64,000 bases of DNA from Dysgonomonas sp. UBA7710 (GTDB lineage Bacteria > Bacteroidota > Bacteroidia > Bacteroidales > Dysgonomonadaceae), in contig NZ_DLFW01000009.1 in assembly GCF_002482385.1 (NCBI RefSeq), positions 1 through 64,000 on the forward strand. Direction: 5' to 3'. The position numbers and the translations under genes are program-made. The notes beneath the pieces are model-generated. The model searched no databases. It was given only the letters and a program-made list of their open reading frames with translations, and was not told the origin of the DNA. Below, piece after piece: positions 55,519 through 63,758 of the stretch (within the stretch, counting starts at the first letter, position 1; each line of letters opens with the position of its first letter).

Positions 55519-56073
55519 TCAGAACACGAAATTTAAACCTAATTGTATCTGGCTGAGGTCGAAATCGAAACCGAAAGTATTGATTTTCTGGCTTCCGAAT
55601 TTCTCATACTGATAACCTAAGAACCCGAATCTTCCGGTCAGGGTCAGATTGTCGGAAACATTGATGGCAACGCCGGGTCTGAAGCCGACTTCCAATTCAT
55701 GTACCTTCGTATCAGTAGATTTTACCTTACTGTAAGTATATCCGGCGCCACCATCAACAAATAAACCACCTATATTTCCTTTGAGGAATGAGTAACGTGC
55801 AAACGGACTTACTGTGAACCCGTCAGACTTAGCCTTACCATCCAGTATATTGTATTCCTTATGTGCGTATCCCAGTTTCATCCCTACTCCCCAGTTGTCC
55901 GACCACATATAGCCCACCTCAGGTGTAATGTTGTAATTTGTCAATCGTTCGCCATCTGTTATTTTGCTTGTGTTAAAACCTGCGCTACCGCCTATCCATA
56001 CCTTGCCTGTCTGGGCATTAACAACCGAAGTCAAACCGAACATAATTGCAAGTGTAAAAAATAACTTTTTCAT
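55519..56073 (-). CDS. Small outer-membrane beta-barrel protein
   Basis: 184 residues. Signal peptide 1-20 (SVVNAQ). The rest is an eight-stranded-type OmpA/OmpW-like barrel with alternating strands (VWIGGSAGFNTSKI, WGVGMKLGYAHKEY, GLFVDGGAGYTYSKV) and a C-terminal Phe (LGLNFVF), the outer-membrane insertion signal. No periplasmic domain. Function unknown. No partner gene on the same strand. Confidence 0.9.
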   Translation of the reverse strand: MKKLFFTLAIMFGLTSVVNAQTGKVWIGGSAGFNTSKITDGERLTNYNITPEVGYMWSDNWGVGMKLGYAHKEYNILDGKAKSDGFTVSPFARYSFLKGNIGGLFVDGGAGYTYSKVKSTDTKVHELEVGFRPGVAINVSDNLTLTGRFGFLGYQYEKFGSQKINTFGFDFDLSQIQLGLNFVF

Positions 56074-56515
56074 AATCTTTCATTTTAAAATTGATAACCT
56101 AACTAATCTTTATTTACCTTATTAATCTTTATTTTGTATTCATCTTATATTGCTTTCGAATACATGACAAAGGTCGTGCAAAACCAAAGGCGAAAAAAGC
56201 CCCGTATGGCGGTAATAATGTCCTATTATTCTTATTTGACAAAAAAATGAAGAAAATGTGTTTCCGGCTAATGTTCTGATATTCGCGTGGTATGTCCTGA
56301 AATTCTTATAAGAAAAAAAGGAAGCTTTTGAATAAAAAACAGTACGTTTGTAAAAGTGAGGTTATTCCGGCCTTTAAGATTTAGAGACATTGTAATGCAA
56401 TAAGTCTCTTTGTTATCCCGACCGAGTGAGAAATCACATAAAATTCATCAGGGTGTCAATAATTATTTATACCTTTTATGTCAATAGATAGTATGAAGAG
56501 ATAAAAACAAACTAT
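56074..56515. other. 442-base divergent intergenic region
   Basis: Leader of the minus-strand barrel gene and the plus-strand AraC gene. AT-rich, with three TAATCTTTATTT-like words near 56105-56145. No open frame or clear TAnnTTTG promoter found. Confidence 0.5.
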
Positions 56516-57409
56516 ATGAACTTATCCAAAGTACAGATCAAAGATATTTCGGAACAAATAGATCCGTCCGCTATCAAAAACTTTATCGTATCGGATAAAG
56601 CGGTGCATTTTCCGTCTATGTCATCGAACTATCCTATCGTTATCGACGGGGTGGTATTTGCCATTTGTATTAGCGGTGTGGGAAAGATAAAGATAAACTT
56701 TAAGGAATATGAAACCAGGAAAGGAACTATACTGACCATTTTACCTGGTTATGTGCTCGAAGTCATTGAACAGAGCGACGATATGATGACCGAATTCCTT
56801 ATTTTTTCACCCGATTTTCTGACCGAAATACCTGTTTCAAGTAATTTTGATATCTCGATGAGCATAATACAATCGCCTTGTCTTCAGATATCGGAGGCGC
56901 AAGCAGAAAAATTACTTGAGTTCCATTCTTTTATTGTAACCCAGTATAAACGCAGGGATCATCCGTTCAGGGAACAGATGGCAAAAAGTCTCCTTTATGC
57001 ATTATTGATAGAAGTCGGGGCTATTTATTATAATAAAATAAAAGAATCGGAAAGTAATCCCGGGACGGATACGATGTCTGATGCTAATTCATATCAGAAA
57101 GAGCAGGTTTTTACATTTTTCAAGTTATTGTTACATAATCATAAAAAGGAAAAAACGCTTCAGTTTTATGCCAATAAGATGTGTCTGACACCCAAATACC
57201 TTTCCACCATCATAAAAGAGCGTACAGGCCGCACAGCCTTCTCGTGGATAAATGAGGTACTCATCTCATCCACAAAGTATATGCTTAAAACTACAGATAT
57301 GACTATATTACAGATTTCGGAAGAACTGAACTTCCCCAATCCGTCTTTTTTCGGACGCTTCTTCAAGAAGCACACAGGAATGACGCCTATACAGTATAGG
57401 GAAAGCTGA
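56516..57409 (+). CDS. AraC-family transcriptional regulator
   Basis: 297 residues. N-terminal cupin-like half (about 25-150, GTILTILPGYVLEVIEQSDD). C-terminal AraC DNA-binding domain about 195-297: LQFYANKMCLTPKYLSTIIKERTGRT, then ILQISEELNFPNPSFFGRFFKKHTGMTP. Complete. It is divergent from the outer-membrane barrel gene, which could be its target; the genes after it run the opposite way. Ligand unknown. Confidence 0.9.
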   Translation: MNLSKVQIKDISEQIDPSAIKNFIVSDKAVHFPSMSSNYPIVIDGVVFAICISGVGKIKINFKEYETRKGTILTILPGYVLEVIEQSDDMMTEFLIFSPDFLTEIPVSSNFDISMSIIQSPCLQISEAQAEKLLEFHSFIVTQYKRRDHPFREQMAKSLLYALLIEVGAIYYNKIKESESNPGTDTMSDANSYQKEQVFTFFKLLLHNHKKEKTLQFYANKMCLTPKYLSTIIKERTGRTAFSWINEVLISSTKYMLKTTDMTILQISEELNFPNPSFFGRFFKKHTGMTPIQYRES

Positions 57410-57552
57410 ACTTTATAGTCGCAGCTTATGAGATATATTTATTGTGATATTAAAAAATCTAGGGGTAATTTGTGCGGAATTTGTTCTGGAGCGCGGAAAA
57501 GTGAAATTCTTTACACCTGAATATGAGACTGTTGACCGGACTGGATATTCCA

Positions 57553-57846
57553 TCAGGATATAAACTGTTTCAAAAGAGGATTTTTTTCGATGTCGTCAAA
57601 TCTTTTGACTGCAACGCCTAATTTTTCGAACAGCCTTTTCACCAGAGGATCAATATCCGTTACATATACTTCCTTGATGCGATTGGTCAATAACCAAAGC
57701 GCTACATAATTGACGTCTTTCTTCACGATAATATCCTTTTCTACTTCCGTCACCGATTTGCTGTCTATATGTAGTACTATAATAGGTATTGTATCCGGGC
57801 AGGATTCGTCTATTATTTCGTTTTTTAGAAACAGTGCTATTTTCAT
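57553..57846 (-). CDS. Small protein with possible NifX/NifB-like fold
   Basis: 97 residues, no signal. MKIALFLKNEIIDES opens it, then VNYVALWLLTNRIKEVYVTDID and VKRLFEKLGVAVKRFDDIEKNPLL. The order of a first strand, a central strand-helix and the EKLGV motif recalls the dinitrogenase iron-molybdenum-cofactor domain of NifX-type proteins, but its usual gas/His motifs are not seen. It is downstream of a second small gene with a 23-base gap. Tentative. Confidence 0.55.
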   Translation of the reverse strand: MKIALFLKNEIIDESCPDTIPIIVLHIDSKSVTEVEKDIIVKKDVNYVALWLLTNRIKEVYVTDIDPLVKRLFEKLGVAVKRFDDIEKNPLLKQFIS

Positions 57847-57869
57847 ATTCTAATTATTTTGTTCAGAAA

Positions 57870-58118
57870 CTACCGTTCCCATAATGTATCTGATTGTCTG
57901 ACCTTTTTGATATGGTCGGTTAGCATTACAATTGCCTGATTGCCGATAAATCTTTTTTCCGGCATTTTAGTTTCATTTTTTCTTGCCAGTTTGGTCCTTA
58001 CGGAGAGTAAAGCAGCAGATATCCTGTTTTCCTGCATATTATCGATTTTCCTATTTTTAGAGAGCCGTACCATTTCCATATATGATTTATTCTTTAATTG
58101 TTTTGTAAAGTTCATCAA
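57870..58118 (-). CDS. Small basic protein, unrecognised
   Basis: 82 residues rich in Lys/Arg (MEMVRLSKNRKIDNMQ, SVRTKLARKNETKMPEKR). No signal peptide or membrane helix, no family recognised. Met at 58115 or 58079 could also start it. It is 23 bases upstream of the 57553 gene on the same strand, which supports that it is real. Confidence 0.5.
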   Translation of the reverse strand: MMNFTKQLKNKSYMEMVRLSKNRKIDNMQENRISAALLSVRTKLARKNETKMPEKRFIGNQAIVMLTDHIKKVRQSDTLWER

Positions 58119-58553
58119 TGAAAGCGGTTTAGAAAAGCCCTATTGTGAGGAATAAATGTTCCGATAGTCGGATTTAGAGATTTCAGATTTAAAAAACAGG
58201 CATATGGAAGAAAAATAAAAAACGGCTTTTTCCCGGAGAGCAAATTAGGTAATTAATCGGGAATAGCATAAGAATGGTATATAAACAAAATTGACATTAT
58301 AGTATTCGCAGTATCTGTTTCATACTATTTACAAGTGATTTATCCTTTAAAATCTTTATTTAGTAAGGCTTTTTATATTTCAGGCTTTAAATAATATATA
58401 GGATTAAATGGGGAATCACAGATGAGAACAATATATTTTTGTATAAATATAATACATATTCGTATATTGTAATACATTTATTATAAGATATTTAAATAAT
58501 AAATCTATCCGAAAAGAATTCATATGAGAACCATTTACAAGGACCTACCTTTA
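58119..58553. other. 435-base region without a gene
   Basis: AT-rich. No open frame, repeat or hairpin that I can support. It should include the promoter of the 58118 gene. Confidence 0.5.
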
Positions 58554-59507
58554 TCACAACCTATTTCGTTTTATCCAGTCAAATATTATATTGTAGACGT
58601 TATTACGTACTTCCGTCCCCGATAGAATCAGGTCATGCAACCCTCCCTGTATAGAAAGGACTTCCACATCACCCTTTATATTATGCGCTATACGTTCAAT
58701 GTCATTTACATTCAAGATAGCATCGCGGCTCGAAACCTGTTCCATATTTTTGATGTCTGCCACCGACCGGGCTGAATGCAAAACCAATGTAGGCTTAGAT
58801 ATATAGAATGTCTTTTTCAATTCACTTTGTGCTTTATGAATTGCACGCAACCAGCCCAGATTAATTTTAGGAGCTAGATTAGGTTTCCAATCCAGTATGT
58901 AGTCCCATTCTCCCCTGTAAGATCTATGGATACTCTTGCCATATTCTTCACTGAACCCTCCCGAAATGGTTACTTCAGGCATAAACCGTCCTACAATGGA
59001 AACAAAGGGTAAAAGCGTTTTAGTCCGTTTTGCCAGATTAAATTCATAAAAAGGGCTGTTGAGTATCAGTCCGTCAAATAATTTGCTGTCTGCATAATCT
59101 TTGGCAAATAAGGTAACAATAAGTCCGCCTGTGGAATGGCCGGACAAAAGGGTTTCTTTATTTCCTTCACTACGGATAATGCTCAGTGATTGGAGTATTT
59201 CTTCGTAATAATCTTTCAGATTGCGTATATCATTAAATTTCTGATGCGGCAGAAACGAACGTCCGTATTTTCGCAGGTCGACGGCATAGAAATTAAATCC
59301 ATGATCGTTGAAACGGCGCGCCATTTCCGATTGAAAGAAATAATCGTTAAAGCCGTGTATGTATAATATCGCTTTGTCGGATTTTCTTTCTGACAGGCGA
59401 CGTATAAGTGTTGCAGTTACCGTACCTTCGTAATCATCTCTCAATTTGAGAGTTTGTGCTTCGAACCGGTCTTTCAGTATATCTTCTTTATATGGAGGAT
59501 TGCTCAT
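58554..59507 (-). CDS. Serine alpha/beta hydrolase, monoglyceride-lipase-like
   Basis: 317 residues without signal. ILYIHGFNDYFFQSEMARRF carries the HG oxyanion motif, VDLRKYGRS follows, and the nucleophile elbow is SGHSTGG with Ser125. The acid is likely in SRDAIL/NVND and the catalytic His in GGLHDLILS (about 295). This matches the Hydrolase_4/lysophospholipase group. Cytoplasmic. Divergent from LemA across 295 bases. Confidence 0.87.
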   Translation of the reverse strand: MSNPPYKEDILKDRFEAQTLKLRDDYEGTVTATLIRRLSERKSDKAILYIHGFNDYFFQSEMARRFNDHGFNFYAVDLRKYGRSFLPHQKFNDIRNLKDYYEEILQSLSIIRSEGNKETLLSGHSTGGLIVTLFAKDYADSKLFDGLILNSPFYEFNLAKRTKTLLPFVSIVGRFMPEVTISGGFSEEYGKSIHRSYRGEWDYILDWKPNLAPKINLGWLRAIHKAQSELKKTFYISKPTLVLHSARSVADIKNMEQVSSRDAILNVNDIERIAHNIKGDVEVLSIQGGLHDLILSGTEVRNNVYNIIFDWIKRNRL

Positions 59508-59769
59508 AGATTTTATTTTGTTTTTTTATTTTTCACAATTAACGCTACCATACGGGATTTGTTCACCCATCCCGGGGATATTGAATTCTTGAAACCTGTT
59601 TAAAGTTATAAATTATTATTTACAGATATGACGATATAATAATATTCTCTCTGTTCCCCTGTTATTTGCTTATATTACTTAACCGGAATATCCGCATAAT
59701 TTAATACTTTTACGGCTTAAATATACAACACGGCAACAAAACATTCTCTCTTGTTGTTTTAGACATAAA

Positions 59770-59777
59770 TATATTTG
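59770..59777 (+). promoter_or_regulatory. Putative -7 element of the lemA operon
   Basis: TATATTTG fits TAnnTTTG, 25 bases before the lemA ATG. TTG at 59751-59753 gives a slightly short 16-base spacer. Confidence 0.5.
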
Positions 59778-59802
59778 ATATTAATTCAAAAAAATAAAAA
59801 CA

Positions 59803-60399
59803 ATGAAATTAACGAAAGGTATAATCGCCATTATTGTAGTTGTAGTTCTGGGACTGATTGTATTTATGTATGCAAAATCGCTTCAGAACAGTATGGTAGG
59901 AAAAGAAGAAGGTGTAACTTCTCAATGGGCTCAGGTGCAGAATGCTTATCAGCGCCGTGCCGATCTTGTCCCCAATCTGGTAGCCACTGTGAAAGGTTAT
60001 GCCACACACGAACAGGAAACTCTTCAGGCTGTTGTAGAAGCCCGTGCAAAAGCTACACAGATGAATGTAAATGCAGACCAGCTTACAGAAGAAAATATCA
60101 AAAAATATCAGGAAGCGCAGGGACAACTGGGGGCTGCACTCGGCCGTTTGCTGATGGTACAGGAAAACTATCCCGACCTGAAAGCCAATACAAATTTCCT
60201 TGCCTTGCAGGATGAACTTACAGGAACAGAGAACCGCATCTCCACAGAGCGTAATAAGTTTAATGAAAAAGTAAGGGACTATAACACCTACATTCGTATG
60301 TTCCCTAAAAATATCTTTGCCGGCATGTTCGGTTTCGAAAAGAAGGGATATTTCGAAGCTGATGCATCGGCTCAGAGCGCACCAAAAGTAGAATTTTAA
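59803..60399 (+). CDS. lemA: LemA family protein
   Basis: 198 residues: an N-terminal membrane helix (IIAIIVVVVLGLIVFMYA, about 6-23) and a LemA helical domain (VTSQWAQVQNAYQRRADLVP, ENYPDLKANTNFLALQDELT, ENRISTERNKFNEKVRDYN). Full length. Envelope-anchored, facing the periplasm or outside. It is directly followed by a TPM-domain gene, the common LemA/YgcG-like pairing. Molecular role is not firmly known. Confidence 0.95.
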   Translation: MKLTKGIIAIIVVVVLGLIVFMYAKSLQNSMVGKEEGVTSQWAQVQNAYQRRADLVPNLVATVKGYATHEQETLQAVVEARAKATQMNVNADQLTEENIKKYQEAQGQLGAALGRLLMVQENYPDLKANTNFLALQDELTGTENRISTERNKFNEKVRDYNTYIRMFPKNIFAGMFGFEKKGYFEADASAQSAPKVEF

Positions 60400-60438
60400 T
60401 CAGTTAACAGTCAACCGTTAGCAGTACATATTATAAAA

Positions 60439-61206
60439 TTGAAACGGATATTAAATATATTCTTGTTATTGCTTGTAACTGTTTTGTTACAGGCACAGGA
60501 CGATTTACCCTCTCCAATGTCGCCTCCGAGACTCGTCAACGACTTTGCACAGACATTCGACACCTCGCAGCGTAACGAATTGGAGCTGATACTCAAAGCC
60601 TACAATGATAGTACATCTACACAGATATACGTAGTAACAGTAACCGATCTGCAGGGCTATGCCGTATCGGACTATGCAGCCCGTCTGGGTGAAAAGTGGG
60701 GCATCGGACAGAAAGACAAGAATAACGGCGTGCTTATACTCATAAAACCACGCATAGGCAACGAACGTGGCCAGGTATTTATCGCCACAGGCTACGGAGT
60801 AGAGCATATACTTACCGATGCCCGTTGCGGCCGCATCATAGACCAGTATATGATCCCATACTTGCAATCAGGGGATTACTACAATGCAACCAAAGCTGCC
60901 GCCCTAGCCATAATCAAATATCTGGCAGGAGAATTTCAGGCTGATGAAGAGAATTATTCCGGTAGTTCACTCATCGCGAATATAGTGCTTGTCGTCGTTA
61001 TATTGCTTATTCTCTATATCGCTTTCAAAAACAATAAAGGAGGTCCTTCGTCCGGAGGTCGCTGGCGTGGCGGAGGTTTTGGTGGCGGCTTCGGCGGCTG
61101 GAGAGGAGGTAGTTCTTCCGGCGGTGGCTGGAGCAGCGGAGGAGGCAGCTTTGGTGGCGGAGGCGGAGGAAGTTTCGGCGGAGGTGGTGCCGGACGTAGC
61201 TTCTGA
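60439..61206 (+). CDS. TPM-domain membrane protein with Gly-rich tail, TTG start
   Basis: 255 residues. The start is TTG at 60439; no ATG or GTG precedes the signal peptide (KRILNIFLLLLVTVLLQAQ) in frame. The TPM (YgcG-type) domain is at about 32-150: VNDFAQTFDTSQRNELELIL, QIYVVTVTDLQGYAVSDYA and RGQVFIATGYGVEHILTDAR. One membrane helix at about 180-198 (IANIVLVVVILLILYIAF). The last 55 residues are almost all Gly/Ser with Trp, Arg and Phe, typical of this family. It likely acts with LemA at the envelope. Confidence 0.92.
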   Translation: MKRILNIFLLLLVTVLLQAQDDLPSPMSPPRLVNDFAQTFDTSQRNELELILKAYNDSTSTQIYVVTVTDLQGYAVSDYAARLGEKWGIGQKDKNNGVLILIKPRIGNERGQVFIATGYGVEHILTDARCGRIIDQYMIPYLQSGDYYNATKAAALAIIKYLAGEFQADEENYSGSSLIANIVLVVVILLILYIAFKNNKGGPSSGGRWRGGGFGGGFGGWRGGSSSGGGWSSGGGSFGGGGGGSFGGGGAGRSF

Positions 61207-61237
61207 ACAAAGAACATGATCGTTAATAAATATGCAG

Positions 61238-61271
61238 GCAGGTATAAAGATCGGATTTGTACCTGCTTTTT
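61238..61271 (+). terminator. Terminator of the lemA operon
   Basis: 7-bp stem GCAGGTA (61238-61244) with TACCTGC (61260-61266), then TTTTTA. Confidence 0.75.
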
Positions 61272-61316
61272 ATTAGCTTGGAAAAGGGTTTATTTTTGTA
61301 TTCCGGAGGCATAAGC

Positions 61317-61414
61317 GGAGCGATGAAACAGGATAAAATCAAAAGAACTTAGGCTACAGTTTATATGATTACAAGTAGCACCACCCACCTTGTACTCAAT
61401 CTGTAGCCCGCTCC
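61317..61414 (+). other. Nested inverted repeats, possible structured RNA
   Basis: GGAGCG (61317-61322) can pair with CGCTCC (61409-61414). Inside it GGCTACAG (61352-61359) pairs with CTGTAGCC (61401-61408), directly next to the outer right arm. No open frame here. Candidate small RNA or cis element; no class recognised. Confidence 0.4.
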
Positions 61415-61830
61415 TTTACCTAAATGTTGCAGTTATTTATCAGGTTATTCAGGTCATTTTACCGTCACAAGTATACAGTCATACACTTTTGCAGGTATGA
61501 CATATCCCCTATTACACACTCAATAAGATTCTTTCCTTGCTAAAAAGTTTGAAGAATTGTTTTTTCATGAGACTTAGCGTGTACCTTGTGATCTTACCGG
61601 TTGCAAATATATATAATATTTGGAGAAAAAACTTCAATATATACTAAAACTCATAATACAATTTTATCTATAATATGAAGTTTGTATTGGTCAAACCGAA
61701 TGTTTTTTTTAACTTTGGGGCATCAAAGTATTTAGATGTGGCTATAGAAAGACAGAAATTGCAATACAAAAACACAACTTTTCCTACCATTTTTCCCCTT
61801 GAAAACTTGGAAGTTAGCTTCGTTTTGCTA

Positions 61831-61850
61831 GAGAGAGAGAGAGAGAGAGA
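61831..61850. repeat. (GA)10 simple sequence repeat
   Basis: Ten GA units, flanked by GCTA before and ATCTAGC after, so GCTAGA/TCTAGC bracket it as an inverted repeat. It lies in a weak 64-codon frame (61675-61869) that I do not call a gene, 212 bases before the next gene. Such repeats can vary in length by slippage. Confidence 0.95.
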
Positions 61851-61958
61851 ATCTAGCTACTACTCTTAAAAAAATAATCCACTATCATCATTTACGCGGT
61901 TTAATTGATTGCGCTCGTGTATGGGTGCGCAAAATCTACACATTTATTCCGAAATCAC

Positions 61959-62002
61959 AACACAGGGCATATTCTGTTTTCCGGCAGAATATGCCCTGTG
62001 TT
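61959..62002. terminator. Very strong hairpin upstream of the 62062 gene
   Basis: 18-bp perfect stem (61959-61976 with 61985-62002, CACAGGGCATATTCTG core) with an 8-base loop, followed by ATTTCCCT. It would end a plus-strand transcript, yet the nearest upstream gene already has a terminator, so it may end an unannotated RNA from 61270-61958. Confidence 0.75.
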
Positions 62003-62061
62003 ATTTCCCTTTCGGGAAAAGATAAATCCTATATTATAATTTTAATTATGAAACTACAATT

Positions 62062-62820
62062 ATGGAACGAAAAACTTTAAACCTATTGGTCATAGGCGTA
62101 TTATGTCTTATGACTTTACAACTGCATGGACAGGTAACGATCGGTTCGGGTGAACCTCCTCAAGATGATGCCCTGTTGGATCTGAAAGAAAATAGTAGCG
62201 GAACGGCAACGAAAGGGCTATTGCTGCCACGTGTTGAATTGGTAGCGTTAAATGATAATACTCCGCTGTCGACACATGTCAGGGGAATGCTCGTTTATAA
62301 CACGGCAGATGTAGATACCGACGTCTTCGAAGGATGTTATTACAATGACGGCAACCGGTGGATACGGGTAGGTGCCGGATCAGGTTCTATTACGATACCC
62401 GATGTGGTACTGGCTAATCTCTGGCAGGCTTCTGCCGGCTGGTCGGTAATAAGCCAGGAATTCAGGTGTTATGGTAAAGCCGTTAACTTTATTGTCAAAC
62501 TACAACGGATCGGAGCCGATATTAATGTCTGGAATACAGCCCATAATTCCCGGAAAATAGCTGAAATGCCAGCCGGTACAGATAAAGATACATATAAGCC
62601 CTTTGCTTCTGCGACTGTTACCAGCCAAAGTGACATGAATCTAAGCTGTCTTGTCAATTTTCCCGCAAGAACCATCTCTACTACGGCAGAATGCGAAATA
62701 GACTTCGACGGGAATATATATATACAAAATGTGAGGGAAAGTGTAGGAACTTTTATGAACAAGGGTATAATCGCGGCTAACGACATCATTGTGGTTTCGG
62801 GATCATATTTTATTAAGTAA
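62062..62820 (+). CDS. Secreted tail-fibre-like protein of the QVTIG family
   Basis: 252 residues, signal peptide to about 24 (QLHGQ). N-terminal module QVTIGSGEPPQDDALLDLKENS, GLLLPRVELVALN and GMLVYNTADVD is the common Bacteroidetes stalk start, also seen in the 47640-50211 proteins. The C-terminal part (about 110-252) differs, with GWSVISQEFRCYGKAVNFIVKLQRIG resembling fibre-like beta domains. No lipobox or catalytic motif. First of three such genes running off the window. Confidence 0.72.
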   Translation: MERKTLNLLVIGVLCLMTLQLHGQVTIGSGEPPQDDALLDLKENSSGTATKGLLLPRVELVALNDNTPLSTHVRGMLVYNTADVDTDVFEGCYYNDGNRWIRVGAGSGSITIPDVVLANLWQASAGWSVISQEFRCYGKAVNFIVKLQRIGADINVWNTAHNSRKIAEMPAGTDKDTYKPFASATVTSQSDMNLSCLVNFPARTISTTAECEIDFDGNIYIQNVRESVGTFMNKGIIAANDIIVVSGSYFIK

Positions 62821-62847
62821 AACGAATAAAATTTAAACAAAATCCAG

Positions 62848-63747
62848 ATGAAAAAATATATTCTTTGTAGCATACTCCTGATTTTCAGCATTTATCCCCT
62901 TTGTTCCCAGATAGGGATAAATACAGAATCTCCCGAAGGAGCCCTGCATTTAAAAAGTCCTTTATTGCCTGCGGGCAATAAAGGTGTTCTGGTCGACGGT
63001 GACGGAAATAACGGGATATCGATTGCCATAGGCAATACCGGGCATCCTTCCGCATCAGTGAGCCTGGGCGCTAATAATAAAGCGTTTATGCCTAATTCGG
63101 TCGCGCTTGCTGATGCACGGGGAAATGCGGCGGGCAATCCCATTAAGAACCCCGTAGACGGAATGGTTGTTTATAATACAGCAAGGGCCGGGGTTGTTCC
63201 CGACAATGTCATACCGGGTTTGTATGTTTTCAATGCCGGGCAAAACAGATGGATGTATTGTATTACCGGATCGGCAGGCAGCAAGGATGTCAGGTTATAT
63301 ACCATTGACAATCAATTGACTTTACCAACAACAGGAGCTTACAACACAACAAACGGGACAAATGGCTATGCTACTTTAAACTTAGTCTCTGCCGGATCAC
63401 CCGCTACTCCCGCCAACTATATAGAGATCAGGTCGAATGCGGCTTACGCTATGATGCTCACCTTATCCGGTTCCATATCTCCGGTTTCCTCATTCCAAAG
63501 AATGGTCATATATGTCGCTGCCGTCTTACTGAAAAATGATGGAACGGTAGATAGAATCTTGGATATAGCTGAAATTAATCCCGTAGCTTTTCCCCAAGGC
63601 AGCAGGAACGGTGGTGTGACATATCCCCTGACTTTAGGTTTTGATGCTCAAAGAGGAGATAGAATATCAATACACATTGCTTCATATAGCGGTGCAACAT
63701 GGACATTACTATCAGGTGAAACATCAATTATCTTTTTCAAAATTTAA
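62848..63747 (+). CDS. Secreted protein with stalk-like module and C1q-like C-terminus
   Basis: 299 residues, signal peptide to about 20 (YPLCSQ). QIGINTESPEGALHLKSP opens the mature chain, followed by a GNTGHPSASVSLGANNKAFMPNSVAL stretch resembling head-domain repeats, then GMVVYNTARAG and NRWMYC. The C-terminal part (about 180-299) has paired strands ending LGFDAQRGDRISIHIASYSG and SIIFFKI, like a C1q/TNF fold. 27 bases after the previous gene, 11 before the next, so one operon. Function unknown. Confidence 0.72.
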   Translation: MKKYILCSILLIFSIYPLCSQIGINTESPEGALHLKSPLLPAGNKGVLVDGDGNNGISIAIGNTGHPSASVSLGANNKAFMPNSVALADARGNAAGNPIKNPVDGMVVYNTARAGVVPDNVIPGLYVFNAGQNRWMYCITGSAGSKDVRLYTIDNQLTLPTTGAYNTTNGTNGYATLNLVSAGSPATPANYIEIRSNAAYAMMLTLSGSISPVSSFQRMVIYVAAVLLKNDGTVDRILDIAEINPVAFPQGSRNGGVTYPLTLGFDAQRGDRISIHIASYSGATWTLLSGETSIIFFKI

Positions 63748-63758
63748 AAAGGAAACCT

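Noticed and set aside
59775..60215. 146-codon Cys/Ser/Arg-rich frame over lemA
   Set aside because: Shifted-frame shadow of a clear LemA gene. The apparent Cys pattern comes from its codon use.
61014..61217. Pro-rich minus-strand frame opposite the TPM gene tail
   Set aside because: Complement of Gly codons in the Gly-rich tail. No start region or independent support.
61831..61850. GA tract as a cloning linker or adapter sequence
   Set aside because: It resembles a known cDNA linker motif only in the GA run. The flanks read as ordinary genomic sequence, so a native repeat is more likely, though not proven.
61675..61869. 64-codon frame spanning the (GA)10 repeat
   Set aside because: No protein-like pattern, poor composition and the repeat itself makes an Arg-Glu run. 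Treated as non-coding.
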